Positions 7,133-15,096 of a stretch of DNA of 24,217 nt are shown one piece after another. The notes under the pieces are model-generated. The model worked only from the letters and a program-made list of their open reading frames with translations, was not told the DNA's origin and did not search any database. The stretch comes from a virus: the IMG/VR virus record IMGVR_UViG_3300022074_000369, positions 1 through 24,217 of that record; one strand, given 5' to 3'. The translations under genes and the position numbers were made by a program. Numbering within the stretch: position 1 is the stretch's first letter; each line of letters opens with the position of its first letter.

Positions 7133-9106
7133 TTAATCTCCCATTCTATTCCAGTAAACCAAGTTGCTACCTGATACTGTGGTTAAGTCTTTAGTTAAAT
7201 TAGTTGATGTTCCGTTGTAAATACTTTGTATTTGTGTAGATGTTAGAGCTGTGTTCCAGATTGCAAGCTCGTCAAGGTTTCCAGAATATTCTTTATTTGC
7301 TGAACCAGTTCTTGCACCAATTAAAGAAGTTGCTCCTGTTGATGTGATTGTGTTAAAACTTGCACTTATTGTTGGACTTTGTTTAACTCCTTGGTAGTAG
7401 ATTTTTATTCTATCATCATTAACTGCTTGTCCACCATCAAAAACCATTACAATGTGAGTCCAAACACCATTAGATGGCGATGCAAGAAATGCGTTTTTTG
7501 AACCACCTTGAGAGCTATTATTTACGTGAAAATAAACATCTGTTCCATATCTGTAAATTTCAACCCTATCTGTCCAAGATGTTGTTTGGTTTCTATTTGT
7601 AAATATAGTTTGTTCGGTTGTGCCGCTTGCAAATTCAGCCCAAAAAGAAATAGTAAATTGTGCCACATTATTTAAAGCTGATAAAACACCAATATTAATA
7701 TGTTGAGTTCCATCAAATGACATACTGTAATTATTAGCAATTCCAGCAGCAGTTACAGCTAAATCAAATGTTGATGAATTAGGACATCCAGCTCCACTTG
7801 TTTCATAGAATATTTTATAAGATTGTATAGTAGAAGCAGCTAAATCTATTTCACCAGTAGAAGAGTTAATACTTAATCCACTTGGATAAGCACTATAAAC
7901 ACCACCTGAAGTTGTAGGAGTAGTTGTTAAACTTGCTGTTCCTGTTTGTGGTAAACTGCTTGCAGAATATCCAAATGTAGCACCATCTAAAGCATTTATT
8001 GTTACTGTATTATTTACTGTATTTGGACAACTTCCATTTGTAGTATATACAACAGTATATGTTCCAGCTGTAGAACTATTGACATTTATAACACCTGTAG
8101 AACTATCTATACTTAGGTTTCCAGTAGATTCGCTAAATGTTCCACTTTGACCAGTAATCGCTGGAGCTGGTGTCGTTAGTGAATAAGTATTGTGATATAT
8201 TACTACTCCAGCGTTTGGCATATAATAAGTTCCTCCTGTTAAAGAATGAGCATGAGAACCCCCATCACTACTTGCTGCATTTGCATCTGCTTGGTTAGCA
8301 TATAAAGGATAATAACCATCTATAGCTAAAGCACCAGTTGGCATTTGACAATAAGCACTTGCTGAATAAGTTACTGTAGCAGTATCTAAAGGTAATTCTG
8401 TTACTGTTACTTGAGCAGATGTGTTAGAACATCCGTTAGAGTCTGTAACTGTTACCGTATAACTACCAGCAGTTGCACTAATAGTTTGAGTAGTTGCACC
8501 TGTTGACCATAGATAAGAAACAAAACTTCCAGCGTCTAAAGTTGTGTTAGACCCAATACAATAAGTTAATGTTCCTGTAATAGCTACAGTTGGTAAAGGA
8601 TGAACTGTTACATCTACAGAGTCTGTAGCAGAACATGCACCGTTAAATCCAGTCACTGTGTAAGTAGTGTTTGTTGTAGGGTCAACAGTTATGCTAGCAG
8701 TAGTTTCACCAGTTGACCAAGAATAAGTAGTAGCACCTGAAGCAGTTAACACAGTACTGTTTCCAGTACATATAGCAACGTCAGCACCAGCAGAAACAAC
8801 AGGAATAGTGTCTATAGAAATAGAAGTTGTAGCAGTGTCAGAACTTGGAGCAGTATAAGTCACAACATAAGTTCCAGGAGTAGAAGCAGATAAGTCTACT
8901 TGTCCAGTAGAAGTAGAAATAAATACTAGTCCAGTAGTACTAGAGAAAGTTCCTCCAGTGTCTCCAGTTATTCCAGGAATAGGGTCTGTTCCATCTTCAC
9001 AAAATCTAGCAGCACTATATTGAATAGCTAATCTGTCCCCTCCAGTAGCACCAGACGGCATGTAAAATAAACCTTTTTTTCTATTTGGATTGTAAAATAT
9101 AGCCAT
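7133..9106 (-). CDS. Virion adhesin with PKD-like (SprB-type) repeats and C-terminal LamG
   Basis: The 657-residue protein is a mosaic. Three similar beta modules (about 35-98, 310-370, 376-450) each carry G..S..STG.i.l..S..G.Y.v.Y. Between the first two sit two PKD/Ig-like repeats (101-168 and 170-236) with SWSTGETTAS or LWSTGATTQT and TVTDSNGC, the pattern of flavobacterial gliding and surface adhesins. A segment at 250-308 holds GGSHAHSLTGGTYYMPN. The C-terminus (455-640) is a LamG domain with WTHIVMVFDG, and ends LVYWNRMGD. It probably forms part of a tail fibre or virion surface that contacts host glycans. It lies between tail-completion and triple-LamG genes with one- to two-base gaps. 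Confidence 0.75.
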   Translation of the reverse strand: MAIFYNPNRKKGLFYMPSGATGGDRLAIQYSAARFCEDGTDPIPGITGDTGGTFSSTTGLVFISTSTGQVDLSASTPGTYVVTYTAPSSDTATTSISIDTIPVVSAGADVAICTGNSTVLTASGATTYSWSTGETTASITVDPTTNTTYTVTGFNGACSATDSVDVTVHPLPTVAITGTLTYCIGSNTTLDAGSFVSYLWSTGATTQTISATAGSYTVTVTDSNGCSNTSAQVTVTELPLDTATVTYSASAYCQMPTGALAIDGYYPLYANQADANAASSDGGSHAHSLTGGTYYMPNAGVVIYHNTYSLTTPAPAITGQSGTFSESTGNLSIDSSTGVINVNSSTAGTYTVVYTTNGSCPNTVNNTVTINALDGATFGYSASSLPQTGTASLTTTPTTSGGVYSAYPSGLSINSSTGEIDLAASTIQSYKIFYETSGAGCPNSSTFDLAVTAAGIANNYSMSFDGTQHINIGVLSALNNVAQFTISFWAEFASGTTEQTIFTNRNQTTSWTDRVEIYRYGTDVYFHVNNSSQGGSKNAFLASPSNGVWTHIVMVFDGGQAVNDDRIKIYYQGVKQSPTISASFNTITSTGATSLIGARTGSANKEYSGNLDELAIWNTALTSTQIQSIYNGTSTNLTKDLTTVSGSNLVYWNRMGD

Positions 9107-9108
9107 CT

Positions 9109-9576
9109 TTATTCTATTGGTAAATCACAATTATTATAACTAAACGGAAGTCTAAATCCTATATTCATTCCCCAGCCTGTCAATTCGTCTGAAAATCTCT
9201 CTGTAAAACTAGTCAAAGTTCCTGACCTAACTAAGTTAACTTTTAACCAATCTACATTGTTACTAGTAGCAGTCTTTTGTTCAAAGTAAGAAACGCAATC
9301 TAGTAGCACTTGACACATATCAGACTTTACATCATTCTCATTAGACTCGTCTTTGCTTACTAGGTCCATAGCCATAACATTAAAATTCCAAGTAAAAGTC
9401 CCATCACCTAAATTAGCTGGCTGGTCAGCTACCCAAAATAGTGGATAGTTAAAGTCTGTTAGCTGGTTATGTTCTACTATTTCCCATAAGTCACCATTGC
9501 CAAAGTTCTCTATTTGCTTATGGTTAGTAGCAAAAGTTTCAAACTCTTTTAATATTTGATTATAGGTTAATATCAT
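9109..9576 (-). CDS. Putative tail-completion / neck protein
   Basis: The 155-residue protein starts MILTYNQILKEFETFATNHKQI and contains YPLFWVADQPANL, a central acidic helix and FSDELTGWGMNIGFRLPF near the C-terminus. The alternating strands and its place directly after a head-tail connector gene fit a tail-completion or tail-terminator protein of siphophages, which would cap the tail tube at the neck. The assignment rests mostly on gene order and on resemblance to proteins in this position in Bacteroidota phages. Its ATG overlaps the connector stop as ATGA, implying coupled expression. A second neck component is an alternative reading. Confidence 0.55.
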   Translation of the reverse strand: MILTYNQILKEFETFATNHKQIENFGNGDLWEIVEHNQLTDFNYPLFWVADQPANLGDGTFTWNFNVMAMDLVSKDESNENDVKSDMCQVLLDCVSYFEQKTATSNNVDWLKVNLVRSGTLTSFTERFSDELTGWGMNIGFRLPFSYNNCDLPIE

Positions 9577-10121
9577 TTTTCACTATTTCTATATTCGTCC
9601 CTCCAGCAATCACTTCTACTGCTACCACCTAAATAAAAACTAGTTTGGTAAGCTGTTTTTCTAGGGTGTAAATCGTCACTGTTTTCCTTATACTTAGGGA
9701 ATAAATTGTCGTTGTCACATAAGTAATTTATTAACCTAGCTTCTCTTTCTTCTGCTTTGTTCTTCCATTCGTCTCTCAAATATTGTAAGTCTTGGTAGCT
9801 AATAGGATTGCTATTCTCACTGTTCTTAGTTGCCACAGATTTGTTTCTATATTTAAATAGCATTGATGTACTGCACTCATACATAGTCCATTGTGCCATA
9901 GCTGGAGCTATATAGGTGTCTAGTAAATTAACTTCGTCACTGTTTAAAGTTCCAGCAGTTATTTTAGTTTTTAAATCTTCATAGAATGGAGTCCCTAATA
10001 TTGGATGGATTCTTAACTCCTGACAGTCTTTAATACTTGGTAATATTAATTTTACAGATACATTCTCGTCAATAAGAGTAGTGTTCTTTACATATTGTTC
10101 TGATATAAATAAAACTGCCAT
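9573..10121 (-). CDS. Putative head-tail connector protein
   Basis: This 182-residue, largely helical protein begins MAVLFISEQYVKNTTLIDENV and has IHPILGTPFYEDLK (about 37-50), then ITAGTLNSDEVNLLDTYIAPAMAQWTMY. The pattern of helices, with a G..(F/Y)Y..L turn and a LL..YI.PA..... helix, is that of gp6/gp15-type head-tail adaptors that dock under the portal ring. Its place soon after the portal gene and before the tail-completion gene fits. The ATG at 10121 overlaps the small upstream gene as TAATG. The C-terminal Asp/Tyr-rich tail (residues 140-182) is less typical. Confidence 0.65.
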   Translation of the reverse strand: MAVLFISEQYVKNTTLIDENVSVKLILPSIKDCQELRIHPILGTPFYEDLKTKITAGTLNSDEVNLLDTYIAPAMAQWTMYECSTSMLFKYRNKSVATKNSENSNPISYQDLQYLRDEWKNKAEEREARLINYLCDNDNLFPKYKENSDDLHPRKTAYQTSFYLGGSSRSDCWRDEYRNSEK

Positions 10122-10279
10122 TATATATCGTGTTTAATTTTAATTTCGTTTCTTACATTTTTAGCCCTACTGCTATAAGGTTGTAACACTAAAGCCTCCA
10201 AGTCATCTTGTATCATTTGAGCCTCAGCCTCAGCAGCTAACTTTCTTTGTTTTAATATTTGATAACTACTTAATTTCAT
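10121..10279 (-). CDS. Small helical protein between portal and connector
   Basis: A 52-residue product, MKLSSYQILKQRKLAAEAEA followed by a Gln/Asp-rich helix and a basic tail ending KIKHDI. It looks like a single long charged helix. The start overlaps the portal stop as ATGA and its TAA overlaps the connector ATG as TAATG, so the frame is linked at both ends and is very likely translated. No family recognised. It could be a minor head-neck or assembly factor, or mainly a translational coupler between portal and connector. Confidence 0.6.
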   Translation of the reverse strand: MKLSSYQILKQRKLAAEAEAQMIQDDLEALVLQPYSSRAKNVRNEIKIKHDI

Positions 10280-12261
10280 TTCTTTTTACGTACTATTTGC
10301 ATTTCCCAGATATGTCTACAGAATGGAGTTGTTTGTCCTGTGTTTGGATTATTATACCAGCCACCTCTTTTAGTAAATATGTCTATTCCAGACTGACCAA
10401 AGTCATTAGTTAATAATTCTAATTGTTGTAGAGTATATCTTTTCACTCTAGACAAAGCCATCATTCTTATGCAGAAAGGTCTACTCTGTGTCTGTACTGC
10501 TGGAGCGTCAGGTCTTTCAGCATACTTATAAACTATAAATGTTTCGTCCTCTGGTCTTTGAATACTTTGTTTAGCATCCTCAGTAGGTTTAAAATCATTG
10601 TCTAAAGCACCAGCATTCTGTAGCTCTGATATTAAATCATTGACCTCAGATTGTTGTAATTGTAAAGCCTCAGCTATTTCAGTGACAGGCATATTAGGAT
10701 TGTCAATAAGAAGGTCTAAGATACTTTTTTCAACTCCAGTCAATACTCTGTCAATAGCAAATTTATAATCCTTTAAAAGCTGTGTTTCAAATTGTCTAGC
10801 ATCTTCTAAACTTGTAATAGGTTTAACAAAAGATTGGACCGTCTCAATCTCTTCTATGTCTATTCCAGTTGCTTCTAATTGGTTAAATAGTATTTCATCC
10901 TCTACGTCTTTAAACTCTTTTTTAAGACTTTCTGTAGTTCTAGATACACTACCAGTCAAACCAATAAGCTGTCTAATTTCTTCAATAGACATATTATCTA
11001 GAACTTTAGTTGCTACAAGTGGACTTAGTATTCCAATAGCTTCAGCTACTTTGTTAGTCTCCACTTCGCTTTGTGGTAATCCTATTTTTTCTCTCAATTC
11101 ATTTTGTGTCATAGCACCTAGAACAGCAGTCTCACTAAAGTATCTTTGTACTGGTTCTATTTTCTGTATTCTTAAAGGTTGTCCATTAACACCATTATAG
11201 TTAAGAATAGAATTAATTAATTCGTTAAATACTTTTTGTTCTGGATCTATTTGTAAGTTTTGATATAATTGAGAAGCTACAGCTATTTCATCTGCATTGT
11301 TTCCTAATCCTGAATTTTCCTTAATACCAAAAAGCTGAGGACTTGTTATTCCATGAGCTGTGAATATTTCTTCTCTTATTTGGTTGTTTAGATTTATAAA
11401 CCTTTCGTCTTGTCCATTAACTGGAATTGGCATTATCTCAGGATGGTCCGAAGCCTGATCTGTAAAAGATAACAAAGGCTTTCCAGCATTGTCAGCACCA
11501 GTAGCATAACCCTTAAATCTTCTTTCGATTTCAGCCATCTCCTCGTCATTTGGTTGACCATTTTTAAAAGAGATTATATACCCAGCAGAAAGATTGTTTT
11601 TAATATTACTTAATGTAAAATTAGCTATCTCAGCATCTGACTCTAAATAAGGTATAGCAGAAACATAGTCAGGAAGTGGATAAGCTCCTAAGTCTGGTCT
11701 ATATTCTTTGTAATAGATAACATAGTCAACGTCAGGTCTAGCATCTTCATTATAAGGGAATTGCTGTAGTACCTTAAAGTCATCGTTATTTTTTGGGTTT
11801 CTTGCGGACCAATCGTCTGTATAATAATACAAGTCATTGTCAACACCTGCTCTAACATCTGCGAAATCTATGTGGTTAATTGCTGCTATTTTATTGTTTT
11901 TAGACATTCTAACCTGTAGACAAAAACCACCATAAACCTTTTTATCTTTAGCTAGTTTTCCTATTAAATCGTCTAAATTTTCATCTTCGTTAGGGTGTCT
12001 TATAAATCCATCTACATAAGCTTTCTCAGTAAATGTTAATTTTTCATCTACGACAAAACCTTGACCAACAATAAACTTAACTTTAGAATTTATAATTTGA
12101 TTATGTTTACTAGACTCATTATATAGTTTAGTTAAGTAGTCTGGATAAGTGTTTTTGTAAGGTCTGTCTGTTCCGTATTCGTACCAGTCACCTTTCTTAG
12201 ACTCTTTAAACTCAGGTAATTCATACCCTCCAAAATTTAATGGGATTAGTTTTACGCTCAT
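10276..12261 (-). CDS. Portal protein with C-terminal winged-helix-like and MuF-like extensions
   Basis: The 661-residue protein matches the siphophage portal pattern: an N-terminal segment with YLTKLYNESSKHNQIINSKV, KDKKVYGGFCLQVRM (106-119), INHIDFADVRAG, a stem/wing region with FTLSNIKNNLSAGYII, and IREEIFTAHGITSPQLFGI followed by SGLGNNADE (295-325). The portal forms the dodecameric channel at one capsid vertex. It is longer than the usual 450-550 residues. Residues 512-565 read as a winged-helix unit (ILDLLIDNPNMPVTEIAEAL), and 593-660 hold SRPFCIRMMALSR and TKRGGWYNNP..TTPFCRHIW, which resembles the end of MuF-like minor head proteins. No separate MuF gene was seen. Confidence 0.85.
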   Translation of the reverse strand: MSVKLIPLNFGGYELPEFKESKKGDWYEYGTDRPYKNTYPDYLTKLYNESSKHNQIINSKVKFIVGQGFVVDEKLTFTEKAYVDGFIRHPNEDENLDDLIGKLAKDKKVYGGFCLQVRMSKNNKIAAINHIDFADVRAGVDNDLYYYTDDWSARNPKNNDDFKVLQQFPYNEDARPDVDYVIYYKEYRPDLGAYPLPDYVSAIPYLESDAEIANFTLSNIKNNLSAGYIISFKNGQPNDEEMAEIERRFKGYATGADNAGKPLLSFTDQASDHPEIMPIPVNGQDERFINLNNQIREEIFTAHGITSPQLFGIKENSGLGNNADEIAVASQLYQNLQIDPEQKVFNELINSILNYNGVNGQPLRIQKIEPVQRYFSETAVLGAMTQNELREKIGLPQSEVETNKVAEAIGILSPLVATKVLDNMSIEEIRQLIGLTGSVSRTTESLKKEFKDVEDEILFNQLEATGIDIEEIETVQSFVKPITSLEDARQFETQLLKDYKFAIDRVLTGVEKSILDLLIDNPNMPVTEIAEALQLQQSEVNDLISELQNAGALDNDFKPTEDAKQSIQRPEDETFIVYKYAERPDAPAVQTQSRPFCIRMMALSRVKRYTLQQLELLTNDFGQSGIDIFTKRGGWYNNPNTGQTTPFCRHIWEMQIVRKKK

Positions 12262-12659
12262 TGTCCTGGATTATATACTACATTTGTAGTTGGTGAAACT
12301 GAATGCTGAGTAAATGACGGTTGATAAGTTGAGTCTATTAATTTCATTTTTCCCTCTTCTACTTTGTTTAGTCCTGTTGGGTCTAGGTTTGATGTGCTGT
12401 TTTGTTCATAAACTTTGTATTTATAAAAGCCTGGTGACCCTAAGTCTAGACTTCCACTAGTTGGGTTATTAGTACCCTCTACAAAGTTAAATTCGTTATA
12501 TCTACTTTTATTAGTGCTTATGTCTGTTATAATAGTATAATATTTAGTCTTAGTCTGGTCACTCTTAAACTCAAATAAATAATCTGGGTTTGTCAGTTGA
12601 CTAAGTTCAAATAAGGTTGCTACAAAATTAGTTGTAGTGTTCTTATTTATCACTATCAT
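12258..12659 (-). CDS. Beta-rich small structural-like protein before the portal
   Basis: From the ATG at 12659 the protein has 133 residues, beginning MIVINKNTTTNFVATLFEL, with YLFEFKSDQTK, ISTNKSRYNEFNFVE and GFYKYKVYEQ. This is a beta-sandwich-like layout common among small virion proteins of Bacteroidota phages. A longer frame starting at 12695 adds 12 basic residues (MIGFLKQRKRRK), but that overlaps the upstream small gene by 53 bases, and the extension does not look conserved in type. The function is unknown; a decoration or tail-fibre role is possible. Its stop overlaps the portal start as ATGA. Confidence 0.6.
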   Translation of the reverse strand: MIVINKNTTTNFVATLFELSQLTNPDYLFEFKSDQTKTKYYTIITDISTNKSRYNEFNFVEGTNNPTSGSLDLGSPGFYKYKVYEQNSTSNLDPTGLNKVEEGKMKLIDSTYQPSFTQHSVSPTTNVVYNPGQ

Positions 12660-12792
12660 TTTTCTTCTTTTTCTTTGTTTCAAAAACCCAATCAATGTCT
12701 AATTTCTTTAAAGTTGGGATATTCTCTTCACATACTAAAACACTAAAATGTTTTAAGTGAACTGTTTTTCCTACGTATTCTTTTTTTAACAT
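12643..12792 (-). CDS. Small 49-residue protein after the tail-tube terminator
   Basis: The frame opens with MLKKEYVGKTVHLKHFSVLV and ends with a Lys-rich tail followed by NDSDK. Its ATG lies 15 bases after the T tract of the 12807-12839 terminator, and its last codons overlap the next gene by 17 bases, which supports translation. The internal VCEENIPTLKKLDIDWVFE resembles small phage head proteins that end with a mixed-charge tail, but no family is recognised. Translation requires terminator read-through or an unseen promoter. Confidence 0.55.
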   Translation of the reverse strand: MLKKEYVGKTVHLKHFSVLVCEENIPTLKKLDIDWVFETKKKKKNDSDK

Positions 12793-12806
12793 AATTCAAA
12801 TTTACT

Positions 12807-12839
12807 AAAAAAAGGGGACAGTTTAACCCACCCCCCTTT
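12807..12839 (-). terminator. Intrinsic terminator after the probable tail-tube gene
   Basis: On the minus strand AAAGGGG and CCCCTTT form a perfect 7-bp stem around a 15-base loop, followed at once by a run of seven T (12813-12807) whose first three T close the stem. It lies about 20 bases after the 12857 stop. Read on the plus strand there is no following T tract beyond three bases, so the direction is leftward. It probably ends, or attenuates, the tail-tube transcript. Confidence 0.75.
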
Positions 12840-12856
12840 CATACAACAAAGAACAA

Positions 12857-13375
12857 TTAAGCACTAATTGTCAAACCAGCCACTACAGATGACTGTACCC
12901 CATAACATGGGAACTGACTCTTGTCAGTTAATTCTATTTGGTATTGGTTAGGGTCTCCATAAGCCTGTCCAGTTTGTCCAATTAAAGACGAACCTTCGCA
13001 GAAATTATCATTTCCTAAAGCCCAATAAACACCGTTGTTATCTTTTACAATGACGAACAATCTAGCTAGCATAAGCATTTTAATTTCGTTAGATTTAGCA
13101 GCACTCATTTTATTAATAGTGAAAGCTACAACATTGTCATAAAAAGAAGTCCCTCCAGCTTGGTCTACAGTTGCTGTAGATGTCAAACTCCCTGACTCTT
13201 TCTTTAACTCATATCTATAGAAGTTAGTTGCTCCTGATTGCGTAATAGCAGAAATATCTCCGTTAGCTACAGTAGTTGCAGTAATATTGTCTCTTTCTGA
13301 GATTAATACTTCTACAATTCCGCCTAAGCTATCTGAGCAATCTCTAGCTTGTCCGTTACTTAATACACATGACAT
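12857..13375 (-). CDS. Probable major tail tube protein
   Basis: The 172-residue protein starts MSCVLSNGQARDCSDSLGGIVEVLI, contains FYRYELKKESGSLTSTATVDQAGGTSFYDNVVAF, and then SNEIKMLMLARLFVIVKDNNGVYWALG with GQAYGDPNQYQIELT towards the C-terminus. This series of beta segments with a V(K)DNNG.YW.LG strand is what I recall from tail-tube-type structural proteins of Bacteroidota siphophages. Its location in its own unit right after the capsid gene, between two intrinsic terminators, fits a protein needed in large amounts. A capsid decoration role is the main alternative. Four Cys residues are present, which is many for such a protein. Confidence 0.6.
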   Translation of the reverse strand: MSCVLSNGQARDCSDSLGGIVEVLISERDNITATTVANGDISAITQSGATNFYRYELKKESGSLTSTATVDQAGGTSFYDNVVAFTINKMSAAKSNEIKMLMLARLFVIVKDNNGVYWALGNDNFCEGSSLIGQTGQAYGDPNQYQIELTDKSQFPCYGVQSSVVAGLTISA

Positions 13376-13395
13376 AATTAATTGATTTTCAGTTA

Positions 13396-13413
13396 GTTAG
13401 CGTTTCAGCTAAC
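13396..13413 (-). other. Leader stem-loop before the tail-tube gene
   Basis: GTTAGC and GCTAAC form a perfect 6-bp stem with a 6-base loop, 20-odd bases before the tail-tube ATG and just after the capsid terminator. No T tract follows on the minus strand. It may stabilise the 5' end of the transcript or block a processing site. It could also be a binding site. Confidence 0.45.
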
Positions 13414-13420
13414 AGTTATT

Positions 13421-13444
13421 AAAAAAGGGGGAATTTAATCCCCC
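13421..13444 (-). terminator. Intrinsic terminator after the major capsid gene
   Basis: The minus strand reads GGGGGA, a 6-base loop ATTTAA or TTAAAT depending on register, then TCCCCC and six T (13426-13421). The GC-only core in a strongly AT-rich genome makes it stand out. It begins seven bases after the capsid stop, so it should end or attenuate transcripts reading leftward through the capsid gene. Confidence 0.85.
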
Positions 13445-13451
13445 ATTAAAT

Positions 13452-14396
13452 TTATACTAATAAGAATTCTACCACTTGGTCAGGAAATGCAACATTTACA
13501 CCTCTTCTAAAAGCCATAGTCACTTTATAAATTCTATCATTGTCATCATACCAACTTCTAACATCGTTAGACTCTTCACCTGGTAAGTCAACACCAACAT
13601 AAATGTTAGATGCTCTCATAAGGTAACAGTTACCAAATGTTAAACCTGAAAGACCAGGAGTAGCACAAACAGTAACATTAGGGAAACCGATTAACGGAAG
13701 CTCAGAAGTAAACCCACCATCTACAACATAATGGAAATAGTTTCCATCAGCTATAGCTTTTTGGTACTTTAAGAAAGTATCCATTCCTACAAACAATTTT
13801 AAATCGTCTGCGTCCATGATATCTTCTGGCATTAATTCAGCCATTCCAGTTAAAGCTCCAATAACATTACTAGCTAATATACCAGTTCCAGTAGTAATAC
13901 CAGTAGGGTTACCATTAACAGCAGTTGCAGCAGCAATAATTTTATTTAATCCATCATACTTTGATAGGTTAGCAGTTCCAGAAGTTGTGTCACCTTGCCA
14001 GTCAGCTACTTCAATAGCTTTCTGTAGTTTAGCAACTTTCTCAGCAAAGTATAACTCTTCAAAAGGAATCTCCTCTTTTTCACCAGTTAAACCAGCTTTT
14101 AACATAACTGCTGTATATTTAGCAGCTAGGTCAGTCATACATAAATCTTCATGAATTGCAACAGCACCAGGAGTAATAGTTCTTTGTGACAAAGTAGTTG
14201 AACCACTTGCACTTCTAGAACATCCGTCAGCTTGAAAAACAACATCACTAGATAGTATGTTAATTGTAGTAGGACCTTTTACGCCATCCTGAATGTTGGC
14301 ATATTCTGAAAGTCTACCACCAGCCACAGACTTAATGATTAAGTCCATTGCATTTTGTTCGGTATATGCGGCCAAAGCCGAAACATCAAAACTCAT
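13452..14396 (-). CDS. Major capsid protein
   Basis: The 314-residue protein starts MSFDVSALAAYTEQNAMDLI and has KGPTTINILSSDVVFQ, CSRSASGSTTLSQRTITPGAVAIHEDLC (about 58-85), KLQKAIEVADWQGDT, EDIMDADDLKLFVGMDTFLKY and FPNVTVCATPGLSG, ending YKVTMAFRRGVNVAFPDQVVEF. This sequence of elements and its setting, after protease and scaffold genes and before a strong terminator, fit an HK97-fold capsid protein of Bacteroidota siphophages. There is no long N-terminal delta domain, consistent with the separate scaffold. The leader is A/T-rich with no Shine-Dalgarno. Confidence 0.85.
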   Translation of the reverse strand: MSFDVSALAAYTEQNAMDLIIKSVAGGRLSEYANIQDGVKGPTTINILSSDVVFQADGCSRSASGSTTLSQRTITPGAVAIHEDLCMTDLAAKYTAVMLKAGLTGEKEEIPFEELYFAEKVAKLQKAIEVADWQGDTTSGTANLSKYDGLNKIIAAATAVNGNPTGITTGTGILASNVIGALTGMAELMPEDIMDADDLKLFVGMDTFLKYQKAIADGNYFHYVVDGGFTSELPLIGFPNVTVCATPGLSGLTFGNCYLMRASNIYVGVDLPGEESNDVRSWYDDNDRIYKVTMAFRRGVNVAFPDQVVEFLLV

Positions 14397-14401
14397 AATT
14401 T

Positions 14402-15073
14402 TTATTTTATTATATTTTTACTTTTTAAGACACTTATTATGTCTTTTTTACTTTCTTTTTTTAAAGCCTTAAAACTAGATGGTCTTTTAACCACTTCGCT
14501 TTTTGTTGGCTCTTCTAACATTTTCTCTGTTAAGTTTAGCAACATAGAAAAAGACTCTTTAAGATTATTTATTTCTTCTTTTAGTTCGTTGTTTTCTTCT
14601 GAAATAGTAGCTTCCATTCCGAAAACTTTTTCAGTCACAACAGACTCTATAATCTTTTTTGCTTCTCTTTCTTGAGCTTCACTTAAAGGACTAGACATTT
14701 CTTCCTCTTCTACAGATTCTGCTTCTACTTCTGGCTCAGCCTCTTCTTCAGCTTCCTCAACTTCGACAATCACACCACCCTCAGTAGCAATTACTCTACC
14801 GTCAGATAATTCATGTCTACCGTCTGGAGCTGGTAAAAGTTCACCATCCATGTCAACAACTACAGCAGCACCTACAACCACTTCAGGCTCAACTTGAGCA
14901 ACAGTACCGTCAGCCAGTACAACATCCTCAAATTTTTCCTTTACAGTTTCAGTAGTTTCTTCCACGTTGTTTTCAGTAGTTTCAGCAAATTCTTTAGAAT
15001 CGTTTTCAATGTCAACACCTTCTGTTTTAAAAATGCTTTTAATTTCATTGAATAACTCTTTTAATTCACTCAT
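14402..15073 (-). CDS. Putative capsid scaffold protein
   Basis: The 223-residue protein is strongly acidic in residues 20-130, with runs of Glu such as EEAEEEAEPEVEAESVEEEE. A beta-like segment LADGTVAQVEPEVVVGA...LLPAPDGRHELSDGRVIATEGG spans about 53-100, where the LADG/LSDGR units look like two related turns. The C-terminal half is helical coiled coil (SEENNELKEEINNLKESFSML) with a basic end that could bind the capsid. Acidic, helical and placed between protease and capsid genes, it fits an assembly scaffold that is removed during maturation. It starts 54 bases after the protease stop, behind a promoter-like motif. Confidence 0.75.
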   Translation of the reverse strand: MSELKELFNEIKSIFKTEGVDIENDSKEFAETTENNVEETTETVKEKFEDVVLADGTVAQVEPEVVVGAAVVVDMDGELLPAPDGRHELSDGRVIATEGGVIVEVEEAEEEAEPEVEAESVEEEEMSSPLSEAQEREAKKIIESVVTEKVFGMEATISEENNELKEEINNLKESFSMLLNLTEKMLEEPTKSEVVKRPSSFKALKKESKKDIISVLKSKNIIK

Positions 15074-15096
15074 AATATATATTATTTATACTATTA

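Noticed and set aside
7133-9106. Bacterial chromosome adhesin gene rather than phage gene
   Set aside because: It lacks a signal peptide and a type IX secretion tail, and it is sandwiched with one- to two-base gaps between phage structural genes.
10856-11200. Plus-strand open frame opposite the portal gene
   Set aside because: The portal frame has clear family motifs through this stretch. The opposite frame shows only low-complexity Ser/Leu composition.
13816-14154. Plus-strand open frame opposite the capsid gene
   Set aside because: It is a reverse-complement shadow of the capsid gene, with no start context or family signal.
14355-14675. Plus-strand Phe/Ser/Leu-rich frame, membrane-like
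   Set aside because: Its hydrophobic look arises from the complement of Lys/Glu-rich scaffold codons; nothing else supports a gene.
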